A stretch of DNA of 64,000 bases from Pseudomonas asplenii (GCF_001293465.1 NZ_JSYZ01000006.1:51568-115567); one strand, 5' to 3'. Positions 14,871-27,513 are shown, numbered from the stretch's first letter. Numbers and translations: made by a program. Notes: generated by a model not told the origin, from the sequence alone.

Positions 14871-15432
14871 CCTGCTCGTCGATAGTCGGCGAAACCGGTG
14901 CAACCGCCTTGCTCACCACCACCATGGCCGGACGCAGCAGGCGACCGTTGAGCTGGTAGCCCTTCTGGAACACCTTCAAGACGCTGTTCGGCTCGACATC
15001 GGCGCTCTCCTGCATGGCCATGGCCTGGTGCAGCGAAGCATTGAAGGGTTCGCCATGGGGATCGATGGCTTCCAGCTGGTGACGCTTGAAGGTGTCCTGG
15101 AACATCTTCAGGGTCAGCTCGATACCTTCGCGCATCGGGCGAATGCTTTCGTCATCGGGATTGGACAGCTCCAGGCCGCGCTCCAGGCTGTCCAGGATCG
15201 GCAGCAGATCACCGGCGAATTTTTCCAGGGCGAACTTGTGCGCCTTCTCGACATCCTGCTCGGCACGGCGGCGAACGTTCTGCAGGTCGGCGGCTACGCG
15301 CAACCCCTGGTCCTGTGCAGCGGCCAGTTGCTCTTCGAGCACCTGCACGCGGGTTGCCAGGTCATCGCTCGAAGCCTCGGCAGCCTGATTGGCTTCCTGA
15401 TTTTGCGCATCCAGATTCTGTTCGTCAGCCAT
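14866..15432 (-). CDS. grpE: Nucleotide exchange factor GrpE
   Basis: Releases ADP from DnaK; works with DnaK and DnaJ. 188 residues: acidic N-terminus, long coiled coil (about 30-90: [17 protein letters not shown] and [19 protein letters not shown]) and C-terminal beta domain with HQAMAMQ and [14 protein letters not shown] motifs. ATG at 15432 with AAAGGAGG upstream. First gene of the heat-shock operon; divergent from recN. Confidence 0.96.
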   Translation of the reverse strand: MADEQNLDAQNQEANQAAEASSDDLATRVQVLEEQLAAAQDQGLRVAADLQNVRRRAEQDVEKAHKFALEKFAGDLLPILDSLERGLELSNPDDESIRPMREGIELTLKMFQDTFKRHQLEAIDPHGEPFNASLHQAMAMQESADVEPNSVLKVFQKGYQLNGRLLRPAMVVVSKAVAPVSPTIDEQA

Positions 15433-15485
15433 AAAAACCTCCTTTCAATATCGTCCGCGGGCTCGGCCCGCGCTTCTGCCCCCGT

Positions 15486-15513
15486 ATATGGGGCCGCATT
15501 TTCCAGGTTCAAG
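15486..15513 (-). promoter_or_regulatory. Sigma-32 heat-shock promoter of grpE
   Basis: Minus strand reads CTTGAA (15508-15513), a 15-nt spacer, then CCCATAT (15486-15492), a close match to the sigma-32 consensus, about 55 nt upstream of the grpE ATG in the grpE-recN divergent region. Confidence 0.75.
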
Positions 15514-15671
15514 TGCCCAAAACATGCTCTTCACCCGATCGATGGTGGCCATGCATCGCCGATCGCACTAAAAAATCCGGTCATTCAAGCGAATCGAACT
15601 AAAGGCAGGCATTGTCAGGCAAAATCAAAACACTGTATAAATAACCAGACCTGAACCTGGGAGCGGCCTTC

Positions 15672-17345
15672 ATGCTGGTGCACCTGTCCGTACACAACTA
15701 CGCAATCGTCGAGCACCTCGACCTGGAACTCGACCGCGGGATGAGCGTCATCACCGGCGAAACCGGTGCCGGCAAGTCGATCATGCTCGACGCCCTCGGC
15801 CTGACCCTCGGCGATCGCGCCGACAGCGGCGTGGTGCGGCCCGGCGCGGACAAGGCCGACATTCTCGCCACCTTCGACCTGCAGGACATCCCGGAGGCGC
15901 GCCACTGGCTCGCCGAACGCGACCTGGACAGCGACGGGCCGTGCATCCTGCGCCGGGTCATTACCGCCGAAGGGCGCTCCCGCGGCTACATCAACGGCTC
16001 GACCTGCCCCCTCGGCGACCTCAAGGCCCTGGGCGAACTGCTGATCGATATCCACAGTCAGCACGAACACCAGTCCCTGCTCAAGACCGACACCCACCGC
16101 CGCCTGCTCGACGAGTACGCCGGCGCCACCGACCTCGCCCGCCAGGTGCAGCTCGCGGCCCAGCGCTGGCGCCAGACCCGCCAGGAGCTGGAGCGCCTGT
16201 CCAACTCCGGCGACGAGCAGCGGGCGCGCCACCAGTTGCTCAGCTATCAGCTCGAAGAACTGGAAAACCTCGCGCTCGGCGAAAACGAGCTGGATGAACT
16301 GGAGCAGGAACACAAGAACCTGACCAACGCCGAGACGCTGCTCGGCGTCTGCCGGCAGGTGGTCGAGCAGTGCAGCGAAAGCGACTCGGGCAACGTGCTC
16401 CACGCCCTCACCACCTGCCTGAACCGCCTGACCAGCGTCAGCAACGGCTCCGGCGCCCTGGGCGAAGCCGCCAACCTGCTGGCCAGCGCACAGATCCAGG
16501 TAGAGGAAGCCGTCGGCGAGCTGAACCGCTTCGTCGACCACTTCGACGCCGACCCGGGCCGCCTGCAGTATCTCGAAGAGCGCCTGGACGCCATCTACAC
16601 CCTGGCACGCAAGCACCGCATCCAGCCCACCGAGGTGGCGACCCTGCAGCAGAAGCTGCTGGACGAAATCGAAACCATGAACGCCAACGACGAGGCCATC
16701 GAACGCCTCGGCGAAGAACTGGCCGCCTACGCCCGGCACTACCAGGAGCGCGCCCGCGAACTCAGCGAACTGCGTCGCGAGGCTGCCACCGGCCTGGCCA
16801 GCGCGGTCGAGCAGGAAATCCAGCGCCTGGGCATGCCCGGCGGGCGCTTCAGCATCGAGCTGCACGCCAATACCAGCGACGAACCGCTGCCCTATGGCCT
16901 GGAACAGGTCGAGCTGCTGGTCAGCGCCAACCCCGGCCAGCCCCTCAAGGCCCTGGCCAAGGTCGCCTCGGGTGGCGAGCTGTCGCGTATCAGCCTGGCG
17001 ATCCAGGTGATTACCGCGCAGACCTCACGCATACCGACCCTGGTCTTTGACGAAGTGGATGTGGGCATCGGCGGGCCGACTGCGGAAATCGTCGGCCAAT
17101 TGCTGCGCCGCCTCGGCGACCGCGGCCAGGTCCTGACCGTCACCCACCTGCCGCAGGTGGCCGCCCAGGGTCACCATCATCTATTCGTGCACAAGGTGCG
17201 CGGCAGCGATGCGACCCACACGGCCGTGTCCAAGCTGGGCAAGACCGAACGGGTCGAGGAAGTCGCGCGGATGCTCGGCGGCATCGACCTCACCAAGGAG
17301 TCCATCGCCCACGCGAAAAAGATGGTGGTCACCGCCAAGAGCTGA
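15672..17345 (+). CDS. recN: DNA repair protein RecN
   Basis: SMC-like ATPase in recombinational repair of double-strand breaks. 557 residues: Walker A GETGAGKSI near residue 30, long central coiled coils (about 155-370, rich in Glu/Gln/Leu), ABC signature ASGGELSRISLA and Walker B LVFDEVDVGIGG in the C-terminal third. ATG at 15672. Monocistronic; transcribed away from grpE and toward fur, with a strong shared terminator between. A LexA box was not convincingly seen in the short upstream region. Confidence 0.97.
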   Translation: MLVHLSVHNYAIVEHLDLELDRGMSVITGETGAGKSIMLDALGLTLGDRADSGVVRPGADKADILATFDLQDIPEARHWLAERDLDSDGPCILRRVITAEGRSRGYINGSTCPLGDLKALGELLIDIHSQHEHQSLLKTDTHRRLLDEYAGATDLARQVQLAAQRWRQTRQELERLSNSGDEQRARHQLLSYQLEELENLALGENELDELEQEHKNLTNAETLLGVCRQVVEQCSESDSGNVLHALTTCLNRLTSVSNGSGALGEAANLLASAQIQVEEAVGELNRFVDHFDADPGRLQYLEERLDAIYTLARKHRIQPTEVATLQQKLLDEIETMNANDEAIERLGEELAAYARHYQERARELSELRREAATGLASAVEQEIQRLGMPGGRFSIELHANTSDEPLPYGLEQVELLVSANPGQPLKALAKVASGGELSRISLAIQVITAQTSRIPTLVFDEVDVGIGGPTAEIVGQLLRRLGDRGQVLTVTHLPQVAAQGHHHLFVHKVRGSDATHTAVSKLGKTERVEEVARMLGGIDLTKESIAHAKKMVVTAKS

Positions 17346-17372
17346 GCCACAACATTTCAGGTAACAAAAAAC

Positions 17373-17400
17373 ACGAAGGCGACCCTGGGGTCGCCTTCGT
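17373..17400. terminator. Bidirectional terminator between recN and fur
   Basis: Perfect 12-bp stem (ACGAAGGCGACC/GGTCGCCTTCGT) with a 4-nt loop. On the minus strand it is followed by a T-rich run (GTTTTTTG), suited to ending fur; on the plus strand it lies 28 nt after the recN stop. Confidence 0.85.
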
Positions 17401-17433
17401 TCATTTCACCGGAGCTGAATCCGCACGGCAGGA

Positions 17434-17838
17434 TTACTTCTTCTTGCGTACGTACAGCACCAGGTTGTGATCCACCAGCTCGTAGCCATGCTGCTCGGCA
17501 ATGGCGTGCTGGAGCTTCTCGATTTCCGGGTTGATGAACTCGATGACCTCGCCGGAATCCACGTTGACCATGTGGTCGTGGTGGCCGCCGTCCGCCAGCT
17601 CGAACACCGCATGGCCGCCATCGAAGTTGTGGCGGACCACCAGCCCGGCCGCTTCGAATTGGGTCAGTACACGGTAGACCGTCGCCAGGCCGACGTCCTC
17701 GCCAGCTTCCATCAGCGCCTTGTAGACATCCTCGGCACTCATGTGACGCTGCTCGGTGGAATCGAGCATCTGTAGAATCTTGACCCGTGGCAGAGTCACT
17801 TTTAAGCCAGCTTTGCGTAGTTCGCTATTTTCAACCAT
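17434..17838 (-). CDS. fur: Ferric uptake regulator Fur
   Basis: Fe(II)-dependent repressor of iron-uptake genes. 134 residues, start ATG 17838 (MVENSELRKAGLKVTLPRVK), matching Pseudomonas Fur; the open frame runs upstream to 17934 but that part is leader. The winged helix includes GLATVYRVLTQFEAAGLV and the metal-binding HHDH motif lies near residue 87. Notably there is no cysteine anywhere in the protein, so the structural CxxC zinc site of many Fur proteins is absent. Divergent from bamE with 98 nt between starts. Confidence 0.97.
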   Translation of the reverse strand: MVENSELRKAGLKVTLPRVKILQMLDSTEQRHMSAEDVYKALMEAGEDVGLATVYRVLTQFEAAGLVVRHNFDGGHAVFELADGGHHDHMVNVDSGEVIEFINPEIEKLQHAIAEQHGYELVDHNLVLYVRKKK

Positions 17839-17936
17839 GGTCAGCTTTCTCGCCGATGCTGCTTCGCAGCTTCTCTTAATACGGGTATGATCGGGGTTTA
17901 CGTTGTCCCAGCCAAGATAGTGGAAGTCGCCCACCG

Positions 17937-18467
17937 ATGCAAAACACCAAGCTCTTGCTAACCAGTTTCACCTTAGTGGGACTGCTCGCACTCGCCGGTT
18001 GTTCATTCCCCGGGGTTTACAAAATCGACATCCAACAGGGCAATGTCGTCACGCAGGACATGATAGACCAGTTGCGCCCCGGAATGACCCGGCGGCAAGT
18101 ACGGTTTATCATGGGCAACCCCTTGCTGACCGACACATTCCACGCCAATCGCTGGGATTATCTGTACAGCCTGCAACCGGGTGGCGGTGAGCGCCAGCAG
18201 GAGCGCGTCAGCCTGATCTTCAGTGACGACGACAAGCTGGTGAACCTCGCGGGCGACTTCATGCCCGGCGTGAGCCGTGACGAAGCCATTCTCGGCAAGG
18301 ACAGCGGCACCACGGTCGAAGCCCCGGCGCAGAACACCGAAACGCCGAAGAAGAAGGAAAAGCCGGCCAAGCCAGGCTCGCTGCTCGACCAGATCCAGAA
18401 AGACGTCGATGGCGTGAAGACCGTGCCGGTTCCGACCCCGGAGCCGCTGGATACCTCGCCGCAGTAA
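17937..18467 (+). CDS. bamE: Outer-membrane assembly lipoprotein BamE (OmlA/SmpA)
   Basis: Lipoprotein subunit of the BAM beta-barrel assembly complex. 176 residues with a type II signal ending LALAGC (lipid-modified Cys22), then the BamE domain with [28 protein letters not shown] and YLYSLQPGG. The C-terminal 60 residues are Lys/Pro/Thr rich and extend beyond the E. coli protein, as in other pseudomonads (OmlA). Divergent partner of fur, a conserved arrangement; followed by an intrinsic terminator. Confidence 0.95.
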   Translation: MQNTKLLLTSFTLVGLLALAGCSFPGVYKIDIQQGNVVTQDMIDQLRPGMTRRQVRFIMGNPLLTDTFHANRWDYLYSLQPGGGERQQERVSLIFSDDDKLVNLAGDFMPGVSRDEAILGKDSGTTVEAPAQNTETPKKKEKPAKPGSLLDQIQKDVDGVKTVPVPTPEPLDTSPQ

Positions 18468-18479
18468 TATTGCGACGCA

Positions 18480-18506
18480 AAAAAGCCCGGCATGTCCGGG
18501 CTTTTT
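18480..18506 (+). terminator. Intrinsic terminator after bamE
   Basis: 11-bp stem AAAAAGCCCGG/CCGGGCTTTTT with a 5-nt loop, ending in a T run, 12 nt after the bamE stop. The A-rich 5' side could also make it work for the convergent rnfH transcript. Confidence 0.9.
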
Positions 18507-18540
18507 ATTGCCTGCCAATCGGCGCAAGACTCCTTGTTGA

Positions 18541-18571
18541 TCGTTCCCACGCAGGAGCGCGGGAACAATCA
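18541..18571. repeat. Short palindromic repeat (GTTCCC type)
   Basis: Inverted repeat with arms GTTCCC/GGGAAC around ACGCAGGAGCGC, a degenerate relative of the perfect palindrome at 45790-45820. A dispersed Pseudomonas intergenic repeat lying downstream of rnfH. Confidence 0.6.
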
Positions 18572-18577
18572 ATCCTT

Positions 18578-18892
18578 CTACAAATTCTGCGCCCGCGCCC
18601 TGGCCGCCTTTTCCGCCCGCAACCGCCGAACCTCTTTCGGGTCCGCCAGCAACGGCCGATAAATCTCGATGCGATCCCCTTCAACCACTACCCTGGCCTC
18701 GGGATCACTCACCACCTTGCCGAAGATTCCCAACGGGCAGCCCGACAGATCGACCCCGGGAAACTGCTGGGCCATCCCCGACAAGCCAACCGCCGCCCGC
18801 ACTGTCGTCCCCGCCGGCACCGACACCTCCAGCAGGCACTGGCGCCCGACCTCGGCGTACACCACCTCGATGGCCACTAACGACTCAGCCAT
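18578..18892 (-). CDS. rnfH: RnfH family ubiquitin-like protein (UPF0125)
   Basis: 104-residue beta-grasp protein of the RnfH/UPF0125 family, conserved next to ratA; molecular role unsettled. It begins [18 protein letters not shown] and carries the family segment GIFGKVVSDPEARVVVEGDRIEIYRPLLADPKE. The start ATG at 18892 overlaps the ratA stop by 8 nt, so it is translationally coupled to ratA. The basic C-terminus (RRLRAEKAARARAQ) is typical. Confidence 0.92.
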   Translation of the reverse strand: MAESLVAIEVVYAEVGRQCLLEVSVPAGTTVRAAVGLSGMAQQFPGVDLSGCPLGIFGKVVSDPEARVVVEGDRIEIYRPLLADPKEVRRLRAEKAARARAQNL

Positions 18893-19319
18893 TAAGTTGC
18901 TTCGCCCGCTGGCAGAACGCATCCACCAAGGTATTCGCCGCCTGGTTGAACAACGGCCCCAGCGTCGCACGCACGATGGGCCCGGCGTAATCGAAGGTCA
19001 GGTCGAGGCTGATCTTGCAGGCCTTCTCGCCCAGTGCCTTGAACACCCACACACCATGCAGTTGAGTGAACGGCCCCTCTTCGAGATTCATCTCGATCGA
19101 CTGCCCCGGCACCAGGGTATTGCGCGTCACGAACTGCTGGCTCAGACCACCCTTGGCTACCGACAGCGTGGCGCGCATGTGCACGTCCGAGCTTTCCAGC
19201 ACCTGGGAGGCCGAGCACCACGGCAGGAATTCCGGATAACGTGCGACGTCGTTCACCAGGTCATAAAGCGCCTGCGCCGGATAGGGCAGCAAGGCCGAAC
19301 GTTGAATATGGGTCGTCAT
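18885..19319 (-). CDS. ratA: START/Coq10-like protein RatA
   Basis: 144-residue protein of the polyketide cyclase/START superfamily, homologous to E. coli RatA and mitochondrial Coq10. The E. coli protein was described as a toxin blocking 70S formation, while Coq10 binds ubiquinone; which applies here is not settled. The start chosen is ATG 19319 ([25 protein letters not shown]); the open frame to 19379 is not conserved. It sits between smpB (divergent) and rnfH (overlapping), a widely conserved trio. Confidence 0.92.
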   Translation of the reverse strand: MTTHIQRSALLPYPAQALYDLVNDVARYPEFLPWCSASQVLESSDVHMRATLSVAKGGLSQQFVTRNTLVPGQSIEMNLEEGPFTQLHGVWVFKALGEKACKISLDLTFDYAGPIVRATLGPLFNQAANTLVDAFCQRAKQLNG

Positions 19320-19446
19320 GTCAGCGTCAATTCCACGGCTGGGCAGCATACAAAAGAGGGCGCATTGTCCGGGATTCATCCTACGCGCTCAAGCACGCAG
19401 CTTCACCGTAGCCGACGGACGCGCAACCCCCTATAATGCCGCCCCT

Positions 19447-19929
19447 ATGGCTAAACAGAAGAAACACCCTACAGGGACCATCGCGCAAAACAAAAAGGCG
19501 CGCCACGATTACTTCGTCGAACAACGGTTCGAGGCTGGCCTGGTCCTGGCCGGTTGGGAAGTAAAGAGCTTGCGGGCGGGCAAGGCACAACTGGTCGACA
19601 GTTACGTGCTGCTCAAGGATGGCGAAGCCTGGCTGTTCGGCAGCCACTTCACGCCGTTGACCACCGCCAGCACCCACGTCATCGCCGACCCGACGCGCAC
19701 GCGCAAGCTGCTGCTCAACCAGCGCGAGCTGGAGAAGATCTTCGCCGGCGTGCAGCAGAAGGGCTACACCTGCGTCTGCCTCTCGCTGTACTGGAGCAAG
19801 CACCTGGTCAAGTGCGAGATTGCCCTGGGCAAGGGCAAGAAGGAATACGACAAGCGCGATACCGAACGCGAACGCGACGCCGGTCGCGAGCTGCAGCGTG
19901 CGGTGCGCAACAAGGGCAAGGAAGACTGA
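19447..19929 (+). CDS. smpB: SsrA-binding protein SmpB
   Basis: Binds tmRNA and brings it to stalled ribosomes for trans-translation. 160 residues starting [22 protein letters not shown] with conserved [21 protein letters not shown] and a basic C-terminal tail ([14 protein letters not shown]). The ATG at 19447 is chosen over an upstream in-frame extension. Its RNA partner ssrA lies in this window at 27599. Confidence 0.97.
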   Translation: MAKQKKHPTGTIAQNKKARHDYFVEQRFEAGLVLAGWEVKSLRAGKAQLVDSYVLLKDGEAWLFGSHFTPLTTASTHVIADPTRTRKLLLNQRELEKIFAGVQQKGYTCVCLSLYWSKHLVKCEIALGKGKKEYDKRDTERERDAGRELQRAVRNKGKED

Positions 19930-19950
19930 CGCCCCGGGCACCGCCCTGTA

Positions 19951-20026
19951 TGTAGGGGCCGGGCTTGCCCGCGAAGTTTTTGGCGGCCTCGAGGCCTTCT
20001 TCGCGGGCAAGCCCTGCTCCTACAGG
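19951..20026. repeat. REP pair after smpB
   Basis: Two inverted REP cores (GGGCTTGCCCGCGAA and TTCGCGGGCAAGCCC) separated by a GC-rich spacer, between the convergent smpB and lldR genes. Probably also acts as a transcription barrier. Confidence 0.9.
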
Positions 20027-20136
20027 TCCGTACCGCACACCAATTCCGAGTGCGGCCCGTCCACTGCGGAAGCCGGCCTGCTGGCGATTGCGATCCAAAG
20101 GCAACCGCTCCCACCCGAACAAACGCAACCGCCTGC

Positions 20137-20904
20137 TCAAATCCCCTTGCGCCGCTCCGCCCGCGCCACCCGCTGTGCCTCCTGCCTGACCTCCTCCAGC
20201 ACCTCCTGCACATACAGGATATGCCGGCTCGACACCTCCCGCGCCTGCTCAGCCCGCCCCTCGATGATCGCCAGGTACAACTCCCGATGCTGCGCGATCA
20301 GCATGTCGCGCGTCTCTGTGCGCTGCTTGTACATCCCACCAATATTGGTCACCACATTACGCTTGAGCAGATCGAACAACCCACGAATGGTGTGCAGCAA
20401 CACCGCGTTATGACTGGCCTCGGCAATCGCCAGGTGGAAGTTCGCATCGGCCTCGCCCTCCTCCGCGCGACTCACCTCGTCCGCCCGCGAATAACAGCTT
20501 TGCAATCGCTCGAACGCCACCCTCAGCCGTTCCCGATCCACTTCGGTGGCACGCATCGCCGCGTAATAGGCACAGGACGCCTCCAGCGTATGACGAAACT
20601 CGAGCAGGTCACGCTGGGCCTCGGGATTGTTTTCCAACAGGTGCAGCAGCGGATCGCTGAACGTCGAACCCAGCGTCTCCACCACGTAATTGCCGCCGCC
20701 CTGTCGACTGGCCAGCAGCCCCTTGGCCACCAGCTTCTGGATCGCCTCGCGCAACGACGGCCGCGACACGCCGAACTGCTCGGCCAACACCCGTTCGGCC
20801 GGCAGGCGCTCACCGGGCTTGAGCGTCCCCTCGAGAATCATCCCCTCGAGCCGCTCGACAATATCGTCAGACAAACGGCGCTGACGAATCTGATCAAACC
20901 CCAT
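20137..20904 (-). CDS. lldR: Lactate-responsive GntR/FadR-family regulator LldR
   Basis: Repressor of the lactate operon, relieved by lactate. 255 residues: N-terminal GntR winged helix (PGERLPAERVLAEQFGVSRPSLREAIQ near residues 33-60) and a C-terminal FCD/FadR-type all-helical ligand domain with metal-ligand residues in FHLAIAEASHN and the H in HRELYLAI. The ATG at 20904 follows GAGGAG; a GTG one codon earlier is less likely. Divergent from lldP, with a FadR-type palindrome in the shared intergenic region. Confidence 0.93.
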   Translation of the reverse strand: MGFDQIRQRRLSDDIVERLEGMILEGTLKPGERLPAERVLAEQFGVSRPSLREAIQKLVAKGLLASRQGGGNYVVETLGSTFSDPLLHLLENNPEAQRDLLEFRHTLEASCAYYAAMRATEVDRERLRVAFERLQSCYSRADEVSRAEEGEADANFHLAIAEASHNAVLLHTIRGLFDLLKRNVVTNIGGMYKQRTETRDMLIAQHRELYLAIIEGRAEQAREVSSRHILYVQEVLEEVRQEAQRVARAERRKGI

Positions 20905-21050
20905 CACTCACTCCTCACGCTCCCGAGCCCTTGCCGGGGCTGCCTATTCTGGCCTATTGACGCCGCGCCAGCACCCACCAGAGAGCGTCTGAATCACCCG
21001 ATCAGTTCCTTTTCCCGACCGCTGTGCGACGAAAGTTTCAGGGCGGCAAA

Positions 21051-21078
21051 TTGACACATGCCCTGCAAGGCTTTTAAC
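21051..21078 (+). promoter_or_regulatory. Putative sigma-70 promoter of lldPDE
   Basis: Perfect -35 TTGACA (21051-21056), 16-nt spacer, weak -10 TTTAAC (21073-21078). About 90 nt upstream of the lldP ATG and just before the LldR palindrome. Confidence 0.55.
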
Positions 21079-21097
21079 CTAGCGCTCAGCGATTGTA

Positions 21098-21114
21098 AAT
21101 TGGTATTACCAATT
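21098..21114. promoter_or_regulatory. LldR operator
   Basis: Perfect palindrome AATTGGTATTACCAATT (8-bp arms around one base) containing TGGT-N3-ACCA, the FadR/LldR-type site. It lies about 20 nt downstream of the predicted -10, at or after the start of transcription, as expected for repression of lldP. Confidence 0.85.
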
Positions 21115-21165
21115 ACCCAAATCGACTTATCTGCGCCTACCAACAACAATTAGGGGCCACCCCAT

Positions 21166-22860
21166 ATGCAAACCTGGCAACAGCTCTACAGCCCGCTCGG
21201 CAGCCTCGGCCTGTCCGCTCTCGCGGCCGTCATTCCCATCGTGTTCTTCTTCCTCGCCCTGGCGGTGTTCCGCCTCAAGGGGCACGTGGCGGGCAGCATC
21301 ACCCTGGCGCTGGCGATCCTGGTGGCGATCTTCGCCTTCAAGATGCCGGTGGACATGGCACTGGCCGCTGCCGGCTATGGATTCGCCTACGGCCTCTGGC
21401 CAATTGCCTGGATCATCGTCGCCGCGGTGTTCCTCTACAAACTGACGGTCAAGAGCGGTCAGTTCGAAATCATCCGCAGCTCGGTGCTGTCGATCACCGA
21501 CGACCAGCGCCTGCAAGTCCTGCTGATCGGCTTCTGCTTCGGCGCCTTCCTCGAAGGTGCGGCCGGCTTCGGCGCGCCCGTGGCGATCACCGCCGCGCTG
21601 CTGGTGGGCCTGGGTTTCAACCCGCTGTACGCCGCCGGCCTGTGCCTGATCGCCAACACCGCGCCAGTGGCCTTCGGCGCCCTGGGCATCCCGATCATCG
21701 TCGCCGGCCAGGTCACCGGCATCGATGCGTTCAAGATCGGCGCCATGACCGGCCGCCAACTGCCGCTGCTGTCGCTGTTCGTGCCGTTCTGGCTGGTGTT
21801 CATGATGGACGGCCTGCGCGGCGTGCGGGAAACCTGGCCGGCCGCGCTGGTCGCCGGCCTGAGCTTCGCCATCACCCAGTACTTCACCTCGAACTTCATC
21901 GGCCCGGAACTGCCGGACATCACCTCGGCCCTGGCCAGCCTGATCAGCCTGACCCTGTTCCTGAAAGTCTGGCAGCCACGCCGCACCGCCGGCGCACAGA
22001 TCGCCGGTGCCACCGCGGGCGCCGCCGTCACGGCCAGCGCCGGCGGCTTCGGCCAGCCACGCCGCACCCTGGCCTCGCCCTACAGCCTGGGCCAGATCTT
22101 CAAGGCCTGGTCGCCGTTCCTGATCCTCACCGTGCTGGTGACGATCTGGACCCTGAAGTCGTTCAAGGCGATGTTCGCCACCGGCGGCGCGATGTACAGC
22201 AGCGTCTTCAGCTTCGCCGTACCGCACCTGGACCAGCTGGTGATCAAGACCGCACCGATCGTCGCCAACCCGACGCCGATTCCGGCGGTGTTCAAGCTCG
22301 ACCCGATCTCCGCCACCGGCACGGCGATTTTCTTCTCCGCCCTGGTGTCGATGCTGGTGCTCAAGATCGACTTCAAAACTGGTCTGACCACTTTCAAGGA
22401 GACCTTCTACGAGCTGCGCTGGCCGATCCTGTCCATCGGCATGGTGCTGGCCTTCGCCTTCGTCACCAACTACTCGGGCATGTCCTCGACCCTGGCCCTG
22501 GTACTGGCGGCGACCGGCGCAGCGTTCCCGTTCTTCTCGCCGTTCCTCGGCTGGCTGGGCGTGTTCCTGACCGGGTCGGACACCTCGTCGAACGCGCTGT
22601 TCAGTTCGCTGCAGGCCACCACCGCACACCAGATCGGCGTCAACGACACTCTGCTGGTCGCGGCCAACACCAGCGGTGGCGTCACCGGCAAGATGATCTC
22701 GCCGCAGTCGATCGCCGTGGCCTGCGCCGCCACCGGCCTGGTGGGCAAGGAATCCGACCTGTTCCGCTTCACGCTCAAGCACAGTCTGTTCTTCGCCACC
22801 CTCGTCGGCCTGATCACCCTGGCCCAGGCCTACGTGTTCACCGGCATGCTGGTGCACTAA
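21166..22860 (+). CDS. lldP: L-lactate permease LldP
   Basis: Inner-membrane lactate/proton symporter of the LctP family. 564 residues, very hydrophobic with about 12-14 membrane helices and the family motifs [24 protein letters not shown] and [18 protein letters not shown], with [20 protein letters not shown] near the C-terminus. ATG at 21166. First gene of lldP-lldD-lldE, controlled by LldR through the palindrome 50 nt upstream. Confidence 0.97.
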   Translation: MQTWQQLYSPLGSLGLSALAAVIPIVFFFLALAVFRLKGHVAGSITLALAILVAIFAFKMPVDMALAAAGYGFAYGLWPIAWIIVAAVFLYKLTVKSGQFEIIRSSVLSITDDQRLQVLLIGFCFGAFLEGAAGFGAPVAITAALLVGLGFNPLYAAGLCLIANTAPVAFGALGIPIIVAGQVTGIDAFKIGAMTGRQLPLLSLFVPFWLVFMMDGLRGVRETWPAALVAGLSFAITQYFTSNFIGPELPDITSALASLISLTLFLKVWQPRRTAGAQIAGATAGAAVTASAGGFGQPRRTLASPYSLGQIFKAWSPFLILTVLVTIWTLKSFKAMFATGGAMYSSVFSFAVPHLDQLVIKTAPIVANPTPIPAVFKLDPISATGTAIFFSALVSMLVLKIDFKTGLTTFKETFYELRWPILSIGMVLAFAFVTNYSGMSSTLALVLAATGAAFPFFSPFLGWLGVFLTGSDTSSNALFSSLQATTAHQIGVNDTLLVAANTSGGVTGKMISPQSIAVACAATGLVGKESDLFRFTLKHSLFFATLVGLITLAQAYVFTGMLVH

Positions 22861-22929
22861 CGTGATAGGTGCCGGGGCCCGTCGACGGTCCCGGCAGCCG
22901 TTACCCGTCAACCCACGCTGCGAGTTCCC

Positions 22930-24075
22930 ATGATCATTTCCGCCTCTACCGACTATCGCGCAGCCGCCCAACGCAAGCTGCCACCGTTCCTGTTCCACTA
23001 CGCCGACGGCGGCGCCTACGCCGAGCACACCCTGCGCCACAACGTCGAGGACCTGGCCGGCATCGCCCTGCGCCAGCGCGTGCTGAAGAACATGTCCGAA
23101 CTGAGCCTGGAAACCCGGCTGTTCAACGAAACCCTGAGTATGCCGGTGGCCCTGGCCCCGGTCGGCCTGACCGGCATGTACGCCCGCCGTGGCGAAGTGC
23201 AGGCCGCCCGCGCGGCCACCGCCCACGGCATCACTTTCACGATGTCGACGGTCTCGGTGTGCCCCATCGAGGAAGTCGCCCCGGCCATCGACCGGCCGAT
23301 GTGGTTCCAGCTCTACGTGCTGAAAGACCGCGGCTTCATGCGCAACGCCCTGGAACGGGCCAAGGCCGCCGGCGTGACCACCCTGGTGTTCACCGTCGAC
23401 ATGCCGGTCCCCGGCGCCCGCTACCGCGACGCCCACTCCGGCATGAGCGGCCCGAACGCGCCGCTGCGCCGCGTCTGGCAGGCCATGACCCACCCGCGCT
23501 GGGCCCTCGATGTCGGCCTGCTGGGCAAGCCCCATGACCTGGGCAACATCTCGCGCTATCGCGGCAACCCGACCGGCCTGGCCGACTACATCGGCTGGCT
23601 CGGCGCCAACTTCGACCCGTCGATCTCCTGGAAGGACCTGGAGTGGATCCGCGAATTCTGGGACGGCCCGATGGTCATCAAGGGCATCCTCGACCCGCAG
23701 GATGCCAGGGACGCGGTGAAATTCGGCGCCGACGGCATCGTCGTCTCCAACCATGGCGGGCGCCAGCTCGACGGCGTGCTGTCCAGTGCCCGCGCGCTGC
23801 CGGCCATTGCCGATGCGGTGAAGGGCGAGCTGAAGATCCTCGCCGACTCCGGCATCCGCAGCGGCCTGGACGTGGTGCGCATGATCGCCCTCGGCGCCGA
23901 CACCGTGCTGATCGGCCGCGCCTTCCTCTACGCCCTCGCCACCGCCGGCGAAGCGGGCGTGAAAAACCTGCTGGAGCTGTTCGAGAAGGAAATGCGCGTT
24001 GCCATGGTGCTTACCGGTGCCAAGTCGATCAGCGAGATCACCCGTGATTCGCTGGTCCGTGAACTGGGCGCCTGA
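22930..24075 (+). CDS. lldD: L-lactate dehydrogenase (quinone), FMN-dependent LldD
   Basis: Membrane-associated flavoenzyme that oxidises L-lactate to pyruvate and passes electrons to the quinone pool. 381 residues; the alpha-hydroxy-acid oxidase TIM barrel starts [23 protein letters not shown], and the active-site signature [11 protein letters not shown] carries the catalytic His, followed by the FMN-phosphate region [19 protein letters not shown] at 22930, 69 nt after lldP. Confidence 0.97.
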   Translation: MIISASTDYRAAAQRKLPPFLFHYADGGAYAEHTLRHNVEDLAGIALRQRVLKNMSELSLETRLFNETLSMPVALAPVGLTGMYARRGEVQAARAATAHGITFTMSTVSVCPIEEVAPAIDRPMWFQLYVLKDRGFMRNALERAKAAGVTTLVFTVDMPVPGARYRDAHSGMSGPNAPLRRVWQAMTHPRWALDVGLLGKPHDLGNISRYRGNPTGLADYIGWLGANFDPSISWKDLEWIREFWDGPMVIKGILDPQDARDAVKFGADGIVVSNHGGRQLDGVLSSARALPAIADAVKGELKILADSGIRSGLDVVRMIALGADTVLIGRAFLYALATAGEAGVKNLLELFEKEMRVAMVLTGAKSISEITRDSLVRELGA

Positions 24076-24160
24076 ACCGTCGCGCCCGCACGAATTACCG
24101 CCTGATTGAACGGGGCCGGCCAGGGCACGCCAGATGCCAACGGCCTCGTTAGGAGTTTGC

Positions 24161-26998
<2,838 letters not shown>

Positions 26999-27012
26999 AC
27001 GCGACCATACAA

Positions 27013-27104
27013 CTGTAGGAGCGTGGCTTGCCCGCGAATGCGCCCTCGAAACCGCTAAAAAGCTGCGCGGCGGTTAGGGCCCCGACAAGCCACGCTCCTG
27101 CAGG
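27013..27104. repeat. REP pair after lldE
   Basis: Inverted REP cores (GGCTTGCCCGCGAA and a diverged reverse copy ACAAGCCACGCTCCT) flank a GC-rich spacer downstream of the lactate operon. Confidence 0.8.
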
Positions 27105-27234
27105 CCCCACCGCGCTCAACAAAAACAGAACCTTGAACACCCCGCGCAGTCTACCGAGCAAGCCGCCACCAATCGGGGCCTCCCTGCCACTTCGGCAACC
27201 TCGCAGCCTGAACCCCAGGTTCAAGGAGATCCAC

Positions 27235-27513
27235 ATGAAACGTTCCGTACTGCCCGGCCTGTTCGTAGTCACCGCACTCCTTGCCGCCCCGGCCTTCGCC
27301 GATGGCGAGAAAGACCTGTGCACCACCAACCTGCAAACCATCAACAACGCCAAGACCACCATCCTCGCCGCCGACCTGCAGGGCGAAATCGCCAACAGCG
27401 TGCAGCAGGCCCAGGCCGCCCAGGCGAAAAACACCGCCGAAGGCACCAAGGACTGCATCGCCATCACCCAGCGCGCGATCCAGCAGATCCAGAACAGCCA
27501 GAAAGGCGGCTAG
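27235..27513 (+). CDS. Small secreted protein, conserved near ssrA
   Basis: 92-residue product with a clear Sec signal peptide (MKRSVLPGLFVVTALLAAPAFA, cleavage before DGEK). The mature 70 residues are polar, predicted helical and contain two cysteines (DLCTTN and DCIAI) that could form one disulfide in the periplasm; many Gln/Ala heptad-like spacings suggest a helical hairpin. ATG at 27235 behind AAGGAGAT. I do not recognise a named family. Independent transcription unit just upstream of ssrA. Confidence 0.8.
   Translation: MKRSVLPGLFVVTALLAAPAFADGEKDLCTTNLQTINNAKTTILAADLQGEIANSVQQAQAAQAKNTAEGTKDCIAITQRAIQQIQNSQKGG

Noticed and set aside
17839..17934. Longer Fur with 32 extra N-terminal residues
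   Set aside because: The extension overlaps the bamE promoter region and does not resemble Fur; MVENSEL is the family start and has a ribosome site.
27028..27234. N-terminal extension of the small secreted protein upstream of ssrA
   Set aside because: The extension is translated REP sequence; the ATG at 27235 has a strong Shine-Dalgarno and begins a signal peptide.
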